In this document: positions 11,114 through 22,000 of the stretch, piece after piece
How the letters are laid out: each line of letters starts with the position of its first letter
Position numbering within the stretch: position 1 is the stretch's first letter
Assembly: GCA_902168205.1 (NCBI GenBank)
Contig: CABHOK010000012.1
Coordinates: 1 to 64,000 of the forward strand
From: an uncultured Chitinophaga sp.
GTDB taxonomy: Bacteria; Bacteroidota; Bacteroidia; Cytophagales; Cyclobacteriaceae
DNA: 64,000 bases
Reading direction: 5' to 3'
Program-made: the position numbers and the translations under genes
Notes under the pieces: model-generated
Told to the model about the DNA's origin: nothing
Database searches by the model: none
What the model saw: only the letters and a program-made list of their open reading frames with translations

Positions 11114-11959
11114 ATGTTGGCGAACGGAACTACCATTTCACGCTTAAATCACACCACAAAGAAGAATATAACCCTTTTTGTACTGTTTCTGGTAACAATT
11201 GCTTCTATTGAAAATACCACAGCTCAAGTTATCCGGTTCGGAGCTAAAATCGGAGGACAATACGACTTCATAAAAATGGACCGCAAAAGCGTTACGGATA
11301 CATTGAAGTTATCACCTGGAATTGGTTTCAACGCAGGTTTAGTGCTCTCCTTCAAGGTAAGAAATCGTTACTTTTTGCATACAGAATACCTCTATTCGAC
11401 AAAAAGTAAAACGGTAAAAGGAAAGATCGATCCATACCTGAAAGACAAAGTAACATATCATTACTTCGAAGTACCCATTTTGTTCACCATGCACTTCAAA
11501 GGACAGCTCGGTAAGAACAAAAATTTTAAATGGTATGCCGGTGTCGGACCAAATATAGCATACCTGCTGGGCGGACGTGGCACCGTAATCTCCAGTGAAC
11601 TACTCGAGAATAACATCAGCGAGCTCTCCTATAAAATAAAGTTTGAACCTCGAAAAGACTACGCACATACTGACGAAGTATACTATACTAATATCAACAG
11701 AATTCAGTTTGGTATCAATCTCGGTACAGGCTTACTACTGGAACCTGCCACCAAACATAAAGTAATGCTTGACCTTCGCTATACATTTGATCAGACTTTA
11801 TTCGGAAAGCAAAAAGCCGACTATCTCATTCCGCACGATTATGATGACGAACTGCGTTTCCGAAATCGCGGAGTACGTTTTTCGATGATGTACTTGTTTG
11901 AATACAACATCAGCAAAAAAGAACGCAACAAAGGAAAGAGTACGATCAAAAAGCGTTAG
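11114..11959 (+). CDS. Outer-membrane beta-barrel protein (PorT/OmpW-like fold)
   Basis: 281 residues. An N-terminal signal peptide (KKNITLFVLFLVTIAS, cleavage near TAQ at about residue 38) is followed by alternating amphipathic strands typical of Bacteroidota outer-membrane barrel proteins: FGAKIGGQYDF at the start of the barrel, GIGFNAGLVLSF, YFEVPILFTMHF, WYAGVGPNIAYLLGG, QFGINLGTGLLLEP and a late GVRFSMMYLFEY strand. A basic tail (KKERNKGKSTIKKR) ends the protein. ATG 11114 is the only start upstream of the signal peptide. It stands alone between the divergent adhesin gene and the convergent Nudix gene. Membership in the PorT-like/beta-barrel group is from pattern; the substrate or function is unknown. 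Confidence 0.75.
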   Translation: MLANGTTISRLNHTTKKNITLFVLFLVTIASIENTTAQVIRFGAKIGGQYDFIKMDRKSVTDTLKLSPGIGFNAGLVLSFKVRNRYFLHTEYLYSTKSKTVKGKIDPYLKDKVTYHYFEVPILFTMHFKGQLGKNKNFKWYAGVGPNIAYLLGGRGTVISSELLENNISELSYKIKFEPRKDYAHTDEVYYTNINRIQFGINLGTGLLLEPATKHKVMLDLRYTFDQTLFGKQKADYLIPHDYDDELRFRNRGVRFSMMYLFEYNISKKERNKGKSTIKKR

Positions 11960-12016
11960 TACATTCAATTACACTTAGCCAACACCGTGCTTCGTGTAAT
12001 CTCATCTCCTATATGT

Positions 12017-12451
12017 TCATCTGAATACTGCGGGACCTCTCCTGTTGAGCGCGTCCTCAAGCCAGTATGGATTTATCTTGGCAAAATTTTCCGGTATCTC
12101 GTCTATATTAAAGAAACGAATCGCGGCCGTCTCATCGCTGCTGAAGTTCTCTGGTATTCCCGTTTGCAGACTTACCTCGAAGTACGTTGTAACATAATGT
12201 ATATTCTTATTCTCGTATTGATATAACTGCGATGGTGGAGAAGAATACACTCCGATTAGTCTAATGATAGACGCATCTGCATTGGCCTCTTCGCGAATCT
12301 CACGAAGTATAGCCTGCTCAACGGATTCACCAAACTCCACGTGACCTGAGATGATACACCACTGATCAACATCCCTTCGTTTGTGTAACAACACACGACC
12401 ACGCTCATCAAAAATAGCAGCGGAGACTGCAGGCAAGATTTCGTTCTTCAT
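12017..12451 (-). CDS. Nudix hydrolase
   Basis: 144 residues, close to a minimal Nudix domain. The Nudix box reads GHVEFGESV then EQAILREIREEANAD (residues about 36-59), matching GX5EX7REUXEEXGU in all acidic positions with A in place of the usual G near the end. Upstream sequence VSAAIFDERGRVLLHKR is the typical first strand. Such enzymes hydrolyse nucleoside diphosphates linked to another moiety; the substrate cannot be told from sequence. Start ATG 12451 lies 33 bases after the stop of the TonB-receptor-like gene on the same strand, so the two may be co-transcribed, with no obvious functional link. Confidence 0.88.
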   Translation of the reverse strand: MKNEILPAVSAAIFDERGRVLLHKRRDVDQWCIISGHVEFGESVEQAILREIREEANADASIIRLIGVYSSPPSQLYQYENKNIHYVTTYFEVSLQTGIPENFSSDETAAIRFFNIDEIPENFAKINPYWLEDALNRRGPAVFR

Positions 12452-12484
12452 GTTTCAGCAGGGTTAATTTCTTTGCAGAAAAAA

Positions 12485-15256
12485 TTACTGCTTAAAGTTA
12501 CGGATGTTGTACGTAACGATCAGCATGAAGTAGCGGGTTAGTACATTTGTCAACCTGTCTTCGATATAGGTTTCGGTTACATCGCGACTGATGCTGTTGT
12601 TCTGATTCAAAATATCAAATGCATTCAGTTTGACTTCAAGCTTCTGATCTTTCAGGAATTTATAGCCAAGCCCGGCATTCCAGAACCATATACTCTGATC
12701 GTATGCAGCCGACAATCCCCGGTACATGGTGTTATTCAGATTGCTGGAGAAAACAAATCCCTTCCAGAAAATCCAATTGAGTCGCAACGATGCAGTTTGA
12801 TTAAAGTAGTTGTTATCCGATTGCTTCTGCAATGTATTCTTGACAATGGTATAGTTAGCCGTATACGAAAGTGTAAAGTCGAGATCCTCGCTGATGTTAC
12901 TGCTCAATACAACGCCCTGGCTGAAGCCATAGTTATTCGCCAGGTTCTTGCTGTCGTTAATGATGGCCGGAGTTCGATTATACGTAAATCCGGTATTAAT
13001 ATTCATATTCGATTTCAGCAGCGCTACGGGAAGGCCATACGTCAATAATGTCCTGACTGAGCCGTAACCGCGTATGTTGACCGGGTAGGACAATTGGACA
13101 CCGCGATTGAGTGTGATGCCATTCAAGACCGTATCCTGTGCAGCAATGTAAGACGCATTTGTAATATAGTCTTTCGTGAAACTTCCGCTTACCAGGAATA
13201 ACAAACTGGTAGATACCTGGTTATTCGTTCGCCCATAACGAACAGTAACGTTGTGACTATACGCCTGAGACAATTCAGGATTACCGGTCTTCAGAAATAA
13301 CGGATTACGATTATCTATCACATTCTGCAATTGAGATATCGAGGGAGCATCTGTTGAAGTACGATACATCAAGCGGAGATTTCTGCCCTGCTCAAATCGA
13401 TAGTTGAACGTTGCCTGCGGAAGTATATTTTGAAATGAACGGTCTACAGCAAACGGATAAGGAAAATCCTGATCGCTCGTAAGCTTTGCATGTTGATAGT
13501 TGACACTGGTATTAAAATTCAGTTTCCGGTTGTTGAACCTGTAGCTGACGCCCCCGCGATTGGATATATAGCGATTCTTAAAGGTATTAGTAAGCAATGT
13601 ATCGAGAGCGGTATAGCCATCTTCACTCAAATTATAGGTACGCTTGTCAGTTTTGCTGTTGGTAATAGAAGGGGTAAAATTGAATTGCAACTGGCTGCGC
13701 TTACCGATCGGCTCGGTATAGGATATATTCGAAGACAGTGTATAGCTGTCGGTATATTGATCGGATTGCTGATCGATAACCGTAGTTTCGGATGAAGACT
13801 CATAATCGTTCAGCGAGTATAGATACGAATCACCATCGCGATTATTAACATCTGTATTCAAGCTCACCGATAGTGATCGTCCTCTCCTTTTAAAGCGATG
13901 ACGATACAAAACGCTGTTTGAAAAAACATAACCGGCATTGTCTGCATTATTGGTGTTGTTGATGTTGCTTTGAAGTGAATTACTTTCGGCAGTATAATCT
14001 CCCTGTAATGTAGATTGGGAATCATTCTTCTGGTAACTGAGCCGTGGCGTAATAACAATGGAATTAGCGGTATCGATCGTATACTCCAGCCGGAAGTTTA
14101 ACCGATGATTATAGTTCCTGTTGTTAGCGCGGCTATGTTCTCCATATACCAGGCCGCTATCTTGTTGCGTAATATACGCGCGGTTCAGGTTGGTGATACG
14201 ATCATTGTCTGATTGATTAAAGAAATAGCTCCCGGTAATTTCTGTCTTTTTACCCCACACATCACTATAGTTCACACCAACAGAATGCGTAGTGGAAATT
14301 CCACTTTGCTGACCAACATTAAAATTACTACTACCGCCACGTTGTCCCCGGCCACCACCGCCACCGCGATTACCACCACCCTGTCCTCCGGAAGAAGAAG
14401 ATGTTACTCCGAGTAAATCTTCATTGCTGAAATTCTGTTGATTGATATTGTTACTCAAACCGACCAGCGATAATTTACGATCGCCTTTGAACGAATTTAT
14501 ATTGCCGCCCGCGGTATAGAGTCCATCCTCCCCTGCTCCGGCATATACTCTTCCGAACTGCCCGTTGTTCTTTCCTTTCTTCGTAACTATATTTATAGTC
14601 TTGCGTGTTTGTCCGTCATCAAAACCTGTAAACTGCGATTGCTCACTCAGGCGATCAAACACTTCGATCTTGTCGATCACCTCTGCGGGAAGATTCTTCA
14701 GTGCGAGTGTGGCATCATCACCAAAAAATTGTTTTCCATCTACCAGTACCTGTTGTACAGCTTCGCCCTGTGCTTTCACTCCGGTGTTATCAGAAGTTAT
14801 ACCCGGCATCTTGGTGATGAGGTCTTCGGCCGTAGCATCGCCGGTTGTCTTAAATGCATTCGCATTGTATTGAAGCGTGTCTCCTTTCTGCTCAACTTGT
14901 ATGGAAGCACCCTTTATCTCTACTGTTTTTAAGGTTGTTGCTGACTGATGTAACTTAAGCTGTCTTAAATCAACCGGCTCATTGCTTACGCGAACGCGTA
15001 GGCTCTGCGTTGTATAGCCTATATAGGAAAGATGTATTCGATACCTGCCGGATGGGACATTGTTAAACACAAACTTTCCATCCACATCGGTTACAGTGCC
15101 GCGCTTCCATGTTGAATCCGAGGCCTGCTGAAGCAGTACGGTTACTCCGATCAACGTGGTATTATCCGTGCTGTCGGCTACCACACCCGTGACAGAAAAT
15201 TGTTGGGCCAATGCCGCGTGAGACAACAAGACAAGCAGGATTACCCAATACTTCAT
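12485..15256 (-). CDS. TonB-receptor-like outer-membrane protein (OMP beta-barrel family)
   Basis: 923 residues. A signal peptide (WVILLVLLSHAALA, residues 1-17) is followed by a carboxypeptidase-regulatory-like domain at about 20-100 (GVVADSTDNTTLIGVTV, DGKFVFNNVPSGRYRI). A plug domain is at about 105-230 (ATAEDLITKMPGI, VLVDGKQFFGDDATLALKNLP, DKIEVFDRLSEQ). The rest is a long beta-barrel with NINTGFTYNRTP-like strands and a terminal strand in YFMLIVTYNIRNF. A glycine-rich low-complexity segment of about 25 residues (GGQGGGNRGGGGGRGQRGG, about residue 290) sits early in the barrel, probably an extracellular loop. There is no SusD partner, so substrate import of the Sus type is not suggested. 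Family well supported, ligand unknown. Confidence 0.9.
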   Translation of the reverse strand: MKYWVILLVLLSHAALAQQFSVTGVVADSTDNTTLIGVTVLLQQASDSTWKRGTVTDVDGKFVFNNVPSGRYRIHLSYIGYTTQSLRVRVSNEPVDLRQLKLHQSATTLKTVEIKGASIQVEQKGDTLQYNANAFKTTGDATAEDLITKMPGITSDNTGVKAQGEAVQQVLVDGKQFFGDDATLALKNLPAEVIDKIEVFDRLSEQSQFTGFDDGQTRKTINIVTKKGKNNGQFGRVYAGAGEDGLYTAGGNINSFKGDRKLSLVGLSNNINQQNFSNEDLLGVTSSSSGGQGGGNRGGGGGRGQRGGSSNFNVGQQSGISTTHSVGVNYSDVWGKKTEITGSYFFNQSDNDRITNLNRAYITQQDSGLVYGEHSRANNRNYNHRLNFRLEYTIDTANSIVITPRLSYQKNDSQSTLQGDYTAESNSLQSNINNTNNADNAGYVFSNSVLYRHRFKRRGRSLSVSLNTDVNNRDGDSYLYSLNDYESSSETTVIDQQSDQYTDSYTLSSNISYTEPIGKRSQLQFNFTPSITNSKTDKRTYNLSEDGYTALDTLLTNTFKNRYISNRGGVSYRFNNRKLNFNTSVNYQHAKLTSDQDFPYPFAVDRSFQNILPQATFNYRFEQGRNLRLMYRTSTDAPSISQLQNVIDNRNPLFLKTGNPELSQAYSHNVTVRYGRTNNQVSTSLLFLVSGSFTKDYITNASYIAAQDTVLNGITLNRGVQLSYPVNIRGYGSVRTLLTYGLPVALLKSNMNINTGFTYNRTPAIINDSKNLANNYGFSQGVVLSSNISEDLDFTLSYTANYTIVKNTLQKQSDNNYFNQTASLRLNWIFWKGFVFSSNLNNTMYRGLSAAYDQSIWFWNAGLGYKFLKDQKLEVKLNAFDILNQNNSISRDVTETYIEDRLTNVLTRYFMLIVTYNIRNFKQ

Positions 15257-15592
15257 ACTATGCTAAAATGGAACGCAAAAGACAAGTTTTACAGACGATA
15301 AATCAATCGAAATGTTTTCTGTATACCGGTAATTATGTGAACGGAAAAAACAACAAGTTTTTTCCGTCCCTGCACTCTAGAAATGGACGTCTTTTTCATT
15401 CACAACTATCACGCAATCAGTTAAATGGAAGATATCCTGAAACGCTGTTCAACCAGACCGATCACTCTATTATATTTGGCCCCGGAATGAAGGAGATGAA
15501 GCCGAAAAGTGTTTGCCACCCGAGCGTTGATGCCGCTCCTGCTTTATATCAAAAAACTCCTGCCGCCAACACGCGCTACGAAAAAATCATCC
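15257..15592. other. Divergent intergenic region with a perfect hairpin
   Basis: Spacer between the outer-membrane receptor (minus) and the SNF2 helicase (plus). It holds an 11-bp perfect inverted repeat, ACGGAAAAAAC / GTTTTTTCCGT (15341-15351 and 15357-15367, 5-nt loop), and a TATATTTG element at 15471-15478 that matches the Bacteroidota -7 consensus TAnnTTTG. The reading frame across 15211-15603 on plus has no protein-like features and overlaps the receptor start, so I do not call it a gene. Confidence 0.5.
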
Positions 15593-18517
15593 ATGCTTTT
15601 TGACGAAGAGAAAATTGAGAAAAAGAATGCCGTCCGTCCTAAATTACCAGCCGGCACAGAAATAAATTATGAAATCGGATTCCTGTTCAATTTTGTTTCA
15701 GGAAAATCAACCCGTTTTGACCTGGAACCTGTTCTTATTTTTTCGAAGAACAATGTAACCGAGTATAAACGAATTTCGCTGCAGGCTGAAAGAGGTCTCG
15801 CCTATTTGCAACCACTCTCAGAAGAAGTATATAAAGATCTGATGGAGTTCTCCGACAATCAGTTGCTTGATTGGATGACGCGCACAGGCAATCGCTATAT
15901 ACGCAATCACTCCGGTTCATGGGCACACGTATCGGCCAAAGAACTCGTCAATCTGCGCAAGCACTATATAGATTTACTTCATAAACTATGGCCTACGCTC
16001 AGCTCATGGCCACAGATATTTATACTCAAGGCCGGACGCTTTCTGAATTATAGTCAGTTGACGGTGAAGCTCGGTAAAGAGCCTGCACGATTCAGCTTTA
16101 CAGCCGATCGTAACGGAGACAGTATTGTACTGAATCTTGTACTCTGGCTTGATGGAAAGAAGACCAACCTTCGTTTGCTCGGAGGATTTTTACTCGAACA
16201 TGAAGGTACACTATATCTTCCTCCGGATGCTGCATCACTCGCATTGATCGATCTCTTCCGCAATGGTCCGCTCACATTTCCGCTGAGTGAAAAGGCAGAT
16301 GTTGTGAAGCGCTATATAACCGTATGGCAGGAGAAATACGAAGTTATCGTCAGTGATAAACTCAACATCGAAACGGTTACACCGGAACAGGAGCCGCGCG
16401 TTATGCTGAGCGAACTGAATGAGAGTAATCTCATGATCAAACCACAATTCTCCTATGACGATGTGGTGATTGACTACAGCGATGAACGCAACCACGTAGC
16501 CGAAGCCGGTGAAACGGTAAAGATCATTCAGCGCAACAAAACCGAAGAGAAGCGGCTATACGAATACCTTCGCACATTGCATCCGTCATTCGCGAATCAG
16601 CGGAACAATCTATACTATTATCTTCCTTTCGCGGACGTGATGAAGCATGGCTGGTTTATTACCATGATGCGCAACGTAGCACAGGAAGGTTATGCCGTAC
16701 ATGGTTTGCACGAGCTCAAGAAGTTCAGATATACCACGCATGTACCACGCTTCATCATCAGTGCAACCAGCAGTATAGATTGGTTCGATCTAAAAGTAAC
16801 CATTCAATGGGGCGATTTCGTTGTCTCATTGAAAGAGATTCGCAGGGCTATATTAAACAAGCAGGACACCATCATGCTGGAAGATGGAACGCTGGGACAT
16901 ATACCCGAAGAGTGGATCAGTCAATATAGTCTGCTGCTCCGAACCGGTACGGAAGAGAACGGTGTACTCCGCGTAAGCAAGCTGCACTATACATTGCTGG
17001 AAGATATACTCGACAAGATCGACAGTAATACGGTTCAACAAGATATAGAGGCCCGAAAACGCAAACTTCTCGACTACGATGCTATACAAAAAACACCGTT
17101 GTCATCAGACATCAAAGCAACGCTTCGCCCCTACCAGTTATCCGGCTTTCACTGGATGCAGGCGCTTGATGAACTACAATGGGGTGGCTGTCTTGCAGAT
17201 GATATGGGTCTCGGTAAAACCTTGCAGACTATATCTTTCCTGCAATATCTGAAGGAAAAATATCCGGGCAGTACGCAACTGGTTGTGTGTCCTACATCGC
17301 TGATCTTTAACTGGGAGAACGAGATACAAAAGTTCTGTCCTACGCTAAAGTTTTATACCTACTACGGACTGCAACGCGAATTTACGGAGACACATTTTTC
17401 AGAGTATGATGTTGTACTTACCACCTATGGTGTTGTACGAAACGATCTTGAAAACCTGTCGAACTTCCTCTGGCAGTATATCATTCTCGATGAAAGTCAG
17501 GCGATCAAAAATCCGGATGCACGCGTAACCCGCGCCATGCAACATCTCCGGTCTGTGAACCGATTGATATTGAGTGGTACACCGGTACAAAACAATACAT
17601 CCGATCTGTTCGCACAGTTTAACTTCCTGAACCCGGGCTTACTCGGTACGCGCGAATTCTTCAATCGTGAATTTGCACAGCCCATCGATAAGCAAGGCAA
17701 CAAGGAGAAAACAAAATATCTGAAACGACTTATCCATCCGTTTACCCTGCGCAGAACCAAGGAGCAGGTGGCAAAAGATCTTCCTGACAAAACGGTAACG
17801 GTGCTATGGTGCACGATGGACGCTGATCAGCGCAGACTATATAATCAGTATCGGGACAACTACCGAAACCTTCTGCTCAAGAAAATTGATGAAGAAGGTC
17901 TTGAGAAATCAGGTATATATGTACTCGAAGGTTTGTTGCGTCTTCGCCAGATATGCGATCACCCGGCCATGCTGGATCATATACCGGGAGAAGAGCCGGT
18001 AAAAAGTTCGGTTAAAATTGAAGAGCTCATTCGTGAAGTACAGGAGAATGCCGGTAATCATAAGCTGCTGGTCTTCTCACAATTCACAAGCATGCTTCAG
18101 CTCATCAAAGAACAATTCGAAGCCGAAGGCATCAGCCATTGTTACCTCGATGGTTCTACGTCCCTGAATAAACGGAAGGAAGAAGTAACACGCTTCACCG
18201 AAGACGAAAGTATCAAAGCGTTTCTGATTTCACTGAAAGCCGGTGGCGTTGGACTTAACCTCACGGTTGCCGACTATGTATACCTCGTTGACCCGTGGTG
18301 GAACCCGGCAGCAGAACAACAGGCCATTGACCGCGCCCATCGGATTGGACAGAAGCGTAAAGTATTTGCCTACAAGATGATCTGCAAAGATACTGTAGAG
18401 GAAAAGATCTTGCAGATGCAGGAGAAAAAGAAAATGCTTGCCGATGAACTGATCCACGAAGATGCAGGCTTTGTTAAAAATCTGTCACGTGACGATATCG
18501 AGTTCCTTTTTGGATAA
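15593..18517 (+). CDS. SNF2/RapA-family DEAD/DEAH-box helicase
   Basis: 974 residues from ATG 15593. The C-terminal half carries the SNF2 ATPase: motif I DDMGLGKTLQT, motif II DESQ (DEAH-type variant) in IILDESQAIKNP, motif III LILSGTPVQNN, then helicase C with LLVFSQFTSMLQ, SLKAGGVGLNL and motif VI QAIDRAHRIGQKRKV. The first half, about 450 residues, is a poorly conserved N-terminal region common to bacterial SNF2 proteins without a SWIM zinc site visible here. The protein is an ATP-driven DNA or RNA polymerase translocase/remodeller; partner unknown. A longer form from GTG 15509 would add 28 residues of non-protein-like basic/hydrophobic sequence, and it has an AAGGAG about 14 bases upstream and a -7-like element at 15471, so the start is uncertain. 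It ends in a strong terminator. Confidence 0.92.
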   Translation: MLFDEEKIEKKNAVRPKLPAGTEINYEIGFLFNFVSGKSTRFDLEPVLIFSKNNVTEYKRISLQAERGLAYLQPLSEEVYKDLMEFSDNQLLDWMTRTGNRYIRNHSGSWAHVSAKELVNLRKHYIDLLHKLWPTLSSWPQIFILKAGRFLNYSQLTVKLGKEPARFSFTADRNGDSIVLNLVLWLDGKKTNLRLLGGFLLEHEGTLYLPPDAASLALIDLFRNGPLTFPLSEKADVVKRYITVWQEKYEVIVSDKLNIETVTPEQEPRVMLSELNESNLMIKPQFSYDDVVIDYSDERNHVAEAGETVKIIQRNKTEEKRLYEYLRTLHPSFANQRNNLYYYLPFADVMKHGWFITMMRNVAQEGYAVHGLHELKKFRYTTHVPRFIISATSSIDWFDLKVTIQWGDFVVSLKEIRRAILNKQDTIMLEDGTLGHIPEEWISQYSLLLRTGTEENGVLRVSKLHYTLLEDILDKIDSNTVQQDIEARKRKLLDYDAIQKTPLSSDIKATLRPYQLSGFHWMQALDELQWGGCLADDMGLGKTLQTISFLQYLKEKYPGSTQLVVCPTSLIFNWENEIQKFCPTLKFYTYYGLQREFTETHFSEYDVVLTTYGVVRNDLENLSNFLWQYIILDESQAIKNPDARVTRAMQHLRSVNRLILSGTPVQNNTSDLFAQFNFLNPGLLGTREFFNREFAQPIDKQGNKEKTKYLKRLIHPFTLRRTKEQVAKDLPDKTVTVLWCTMDADQRRLYNQYRDNYRNLLLKKIDEEGLEKSGIYVLEGLLRLRQICDHPAMLDHIPGEEPVKSSVKIEELIREVQENAGNHKLLVFSQFTSMLQLIKEQFEAEGISHCYLDGSTSLNKRKEEVTRFTEDESIKAFLISLKAGGVGLNLTVADYVYLVDPWWNPAAEQQAIDRAHRIGQKRKVFAYKMICKDTVEEKILQMQEKKKMLADELIHEDAGFVKNLSRDDIEFLFG

Positions 18518-18550
18518 TGCATTCCGGTATATATACAATTCACATCACAG

Positions 18551-18580
18551 AAAGCCATCCGTTCACGGGTGGCTTTTTTG
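18551..18580 (+). terminator. Rho-independent terminator after SNF2 helicase
   Basis: A hairpin with arms AAGCCATCC and GGGTGGCTT (one G-T wobble) around a GTTCAC loop, followed by a run of T, sits 34 bases after the helicase stop. Confidence 0.85.
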
Positions 18581-19018
18581 CTTTATAGCGTTACAAGTAT
18601 GGGTAACAACATGGTCATACTTAAAAGTCCTGTGTCCCCCTGCCATGCCGAACTCCACAGATCTCGCGTGAGTCGCGAAAACTCATGGAATAATCCTGTC
18701 TCTTATCTACACAAATCCTCGTCTTGTAGCTGGTATAAACCTGGCGGGTACAGTTTTTTATAAGACAGGAAAGGTCTTGGGTGAAGAGAATAGACATGGT
18801 ACACGTACAGGAAGCTGATGAGGAGTTCTCACCGCAGACTATATATACCAACGTTATGTATTAACACGAAAGACGTTCAGCGTTACTACTGAACTCTGTT
18901 TACATCAGGCGCTATTTGGTTTTTAGCTATATAAGATCGTCATGCTTTTTATAAGAGACTACTCCTTATACAGGGTATGATACTCATTTTTCTCATGTAA
19001 ACAGATTTACTATCGAGT
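18581..19018. other. Intergenic region, no gene recognised
   Basis: About 440 bases between the helicase terminator and the large esterase gene. The short open frames on both strands lack any domain, signal or repeat pattern and are out of keeping with neighbouring coding sequence. The last 100 bases are AT-rich and presumably hold the esterase promoter, but no clear TTTG/TAnnTTTG pair could be picked out. A string resembling the 5S rRNA loop (CCATGCCGAACTC, about 18643-18655) is isolated and not part of a 5S gene. Confidence 0.5.
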
Positions 19019-22000
19019 ATGTTATTACAGAATGTATTGAAGTCCACGCTGGCAGCACTATTTCTATTTACTGCTACGTTTAACACGCTCTCACAGACCG
19101 TTATTCATTACGATAGCGGGTATACCCTGCGCAATAACCAGCTTGGTCATTATTATAAGATGGCCAACTTCAGCAACGAAGTATTGTTCCGCGAATATAC
19201 TTATTGGAAAAGCACAGGCGCTGCTGTTGATGAATTTTTAAACTTCCGTGTTGTCTTCCCCACCGGCTATAACAAGAATGACGCATCGAAAAAATACCCA
19301 CTCATAGTGATGCTGCATGGCGCTGGTGAATCCGGTCGCAGCTGGGAAGGACACTATAACTATGGTCCGGAAGATCCACAGTTTGATAACAACAGTACGA
19401 GCACGGCCTACCCAGGCCCCTCGCATGTTGCAGCGGTGTTACGTAATCCATCCGATCATCGTGCCTTTCCGGGAATCGTAATTATACCACAGGTAAGTCA
19501 TAGTGGCGCGTGGCAGAATGGTTGGGAAGATGGCGCGATCGGCAACAACATACGCATGACCATCGGCATCATTGAGTATTTTATTTCGAATTATCATGTA
19601 GACCGGGATCGTATCGCTATACATGGACTGTCCAACGGTGCCAAAGGTGTGTGGGATGCAGCCGCGAAACGTCCTGATTTATTTGCAGCCATGTTGCCGA
19701 TGTCTGGTGTAGGAAGTAACTACGGAGCCATGAGCGATATACTCGTAACGATGCCGATCTGGTTGTTCCAGGGAGGAACTGACACCAACCCGAAACCGCA
19801 GGCCTCCGAAGATCTGGTGGATGTACTGAAAAGCAAAGGAGCTAACCCGATCTATACACTATATCCTACGTTAGGACACAACACCTGGACCACTGCGTAT
19901 GCGGAAACGGATTTCTTCTCGTGGATACTCGCACAAAACAAAAAGAATATATATGTCTTTGGCGGACAAACGGAACTGTGTGCCAACAGCTCTATAAAAT
20001 TAGGGTTCTCCGATGGCTTCATCGCCTATCAATGGACATTCAATGGTATCGATATATCCGGTGCGACTTCACGCTTTTATACCTTGAATCAGGCAGGGAC
20101 TTATACCGTTAAATTCAAACGAAGTGAAACCGAATGGGATGAATCGTTTCCAATCGAAATAACACCGAAGGAAGCTTCAACCTATAAACCGGAACTTGCC
20201 AATAACGGTACACGGATTATACCAATCGATTTTAACGGCACCAAGAACGATACGCTACGACTGATTGCTCCGGAAGGCTTTCCGGAATATCACTGGTATA
20301 AGAACGGAGTTGCATTTGATACGACAGTCACCAATACCAAAGTTGCGTACTTCCTGCAGGGTTCCGGAACCGTTGGTACCACATCACAGGCTGGAGAGTA
20401 TGCTGTACGGGTAAAAGAAAATTCGGGATGTGAGAGTCTGCTCTCTGATCCTATAACCGTTTCGTACACCAGCCCACACGTTGCACCGAATGCACCTACA
20501 CTGGCGGCCGGTGGTGTAACAGCCGCATCGGAAAGCGAAGTTAACGTTCAATGGACAGATAATTCTGATAATGAAGAATACTTCGAGATCTGGCGAAACC
20601 GTGCCAATGTTAATGGCTATAGCAGCGAACCGTATCGTCTCATCGCTACTGTTCCGGCCAATACAAACACCTATCACGATACAGGCTTACGACCTTCTGC
20701 CAGATACTTTTACAGAGTTCGCTCCGCCGGTGCGGGTGACGGAAAATTTGCAACAGCCGAAGTATATATTACGATGCCGAATGATACCACGAAGCCTGCG
20801 CCTCCCACCAACCTCGTAGTTACCGATGTACAGGACACGCAAATCTCCATTACCTGGGATGCTTCGTCAGACGATGACCAGGTATCGGCTTATGAAGTAT
20901 ATTTAGGATCAACCCTTGTTACCACCGTTAACGCAACAACCTATACATTCAGTAGCCTTGCTCCGAATACAAAATACTTCATCAACGTGAGAGCCGTTGA
21001 TACGCGCGGCAACTTTTCAGATTTTCCGGGAGAAGCTATTCCGGTAACAACGCTCAGTCCGCAAAATGGTTTAACATACTATTACTATGAGCCGCTGAAT
21101 GTGCCTACGGATTTCACACTGGCTACATTTTTCAGTACCGCGCAAACACCCGCTACGCAAGGTGTTGTCAGCAATTTCGATATATCCGTACGTAATCGCG
21201 ACATCAAATTTGTATTTGCATTTGAAGGGTATATCGAGATAAATCAGCCGGGTAACTATATATTTTATTCGAGATCCGATGACGGCAGCAGAGTATATAT
21301 CGATGGCGTTCTGCAAATCGATAACGATGCCCTGCATGATGGTCCTGTCGAAAAAAATAAAACGGTAAACTTTGCAACAACAGGTAAATATCCAATACGT
21401 GTCGAGTACTTCTACGCAAATAGCTTGTTGCAAACACTGTCGGTTACATACGATCCTCCGGGCACAGGAACAGGCCTTGGTAAACAGGTAATACCAGACT
21501 CTCTTTTGTTCCGTACTTCAGCAACACCGGTTACCTACTATTGCAAAGCTACAGGCGATCTTCACCTGCTTTCAACATGGGGAACAGAAGCCAACGGAGA
21601 GGGTACTGCCCCGGTTAACTTCAGCAACGCTTATGAGTACTTCCATATCCGAAATCGCACGGGCGATGTAGCTATAGCATCCCCCTGGAGTGTTGCCGGT
21701 GCGGGTTCCAAGATCATTGTAGAATCCGGAGTAACACTAAATATCAACGAAGCTGTAACCGGAACCATCGAGGCAGATGATAATACCGTGATCAATATCA
21801 ACCATGATTCTATACCTGCCTTCGGAACATTGTCGCCAACCTCGACCGTAAACTTCAACGCCAATGGTATGGTGCCCAACAGTGTATATGGAAATCTTAA
21901 TCTCACTACGGCTTCCACTACAAAGACATTACCGCTTAGTTCAATTTCCGTAAAGGGAGATCTGCGCGTAGATGAAAATGTAGTTGTACAAGGCAGCGAG

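Noticed and set aside
15211-15603. 130-residue plus-strand frame before the SNF2 gene
   Set aside because: Polar, low-complexity-free text with no domain; overlaps the receptor start and the helicase start region.
18631-18660. String resembling the 5S rRNA loop (CCATGCCGAACTC)
   Set aside because: Only this short core matches; no flanking 5S helices, length or neighbouring 16S/23S genes are present.
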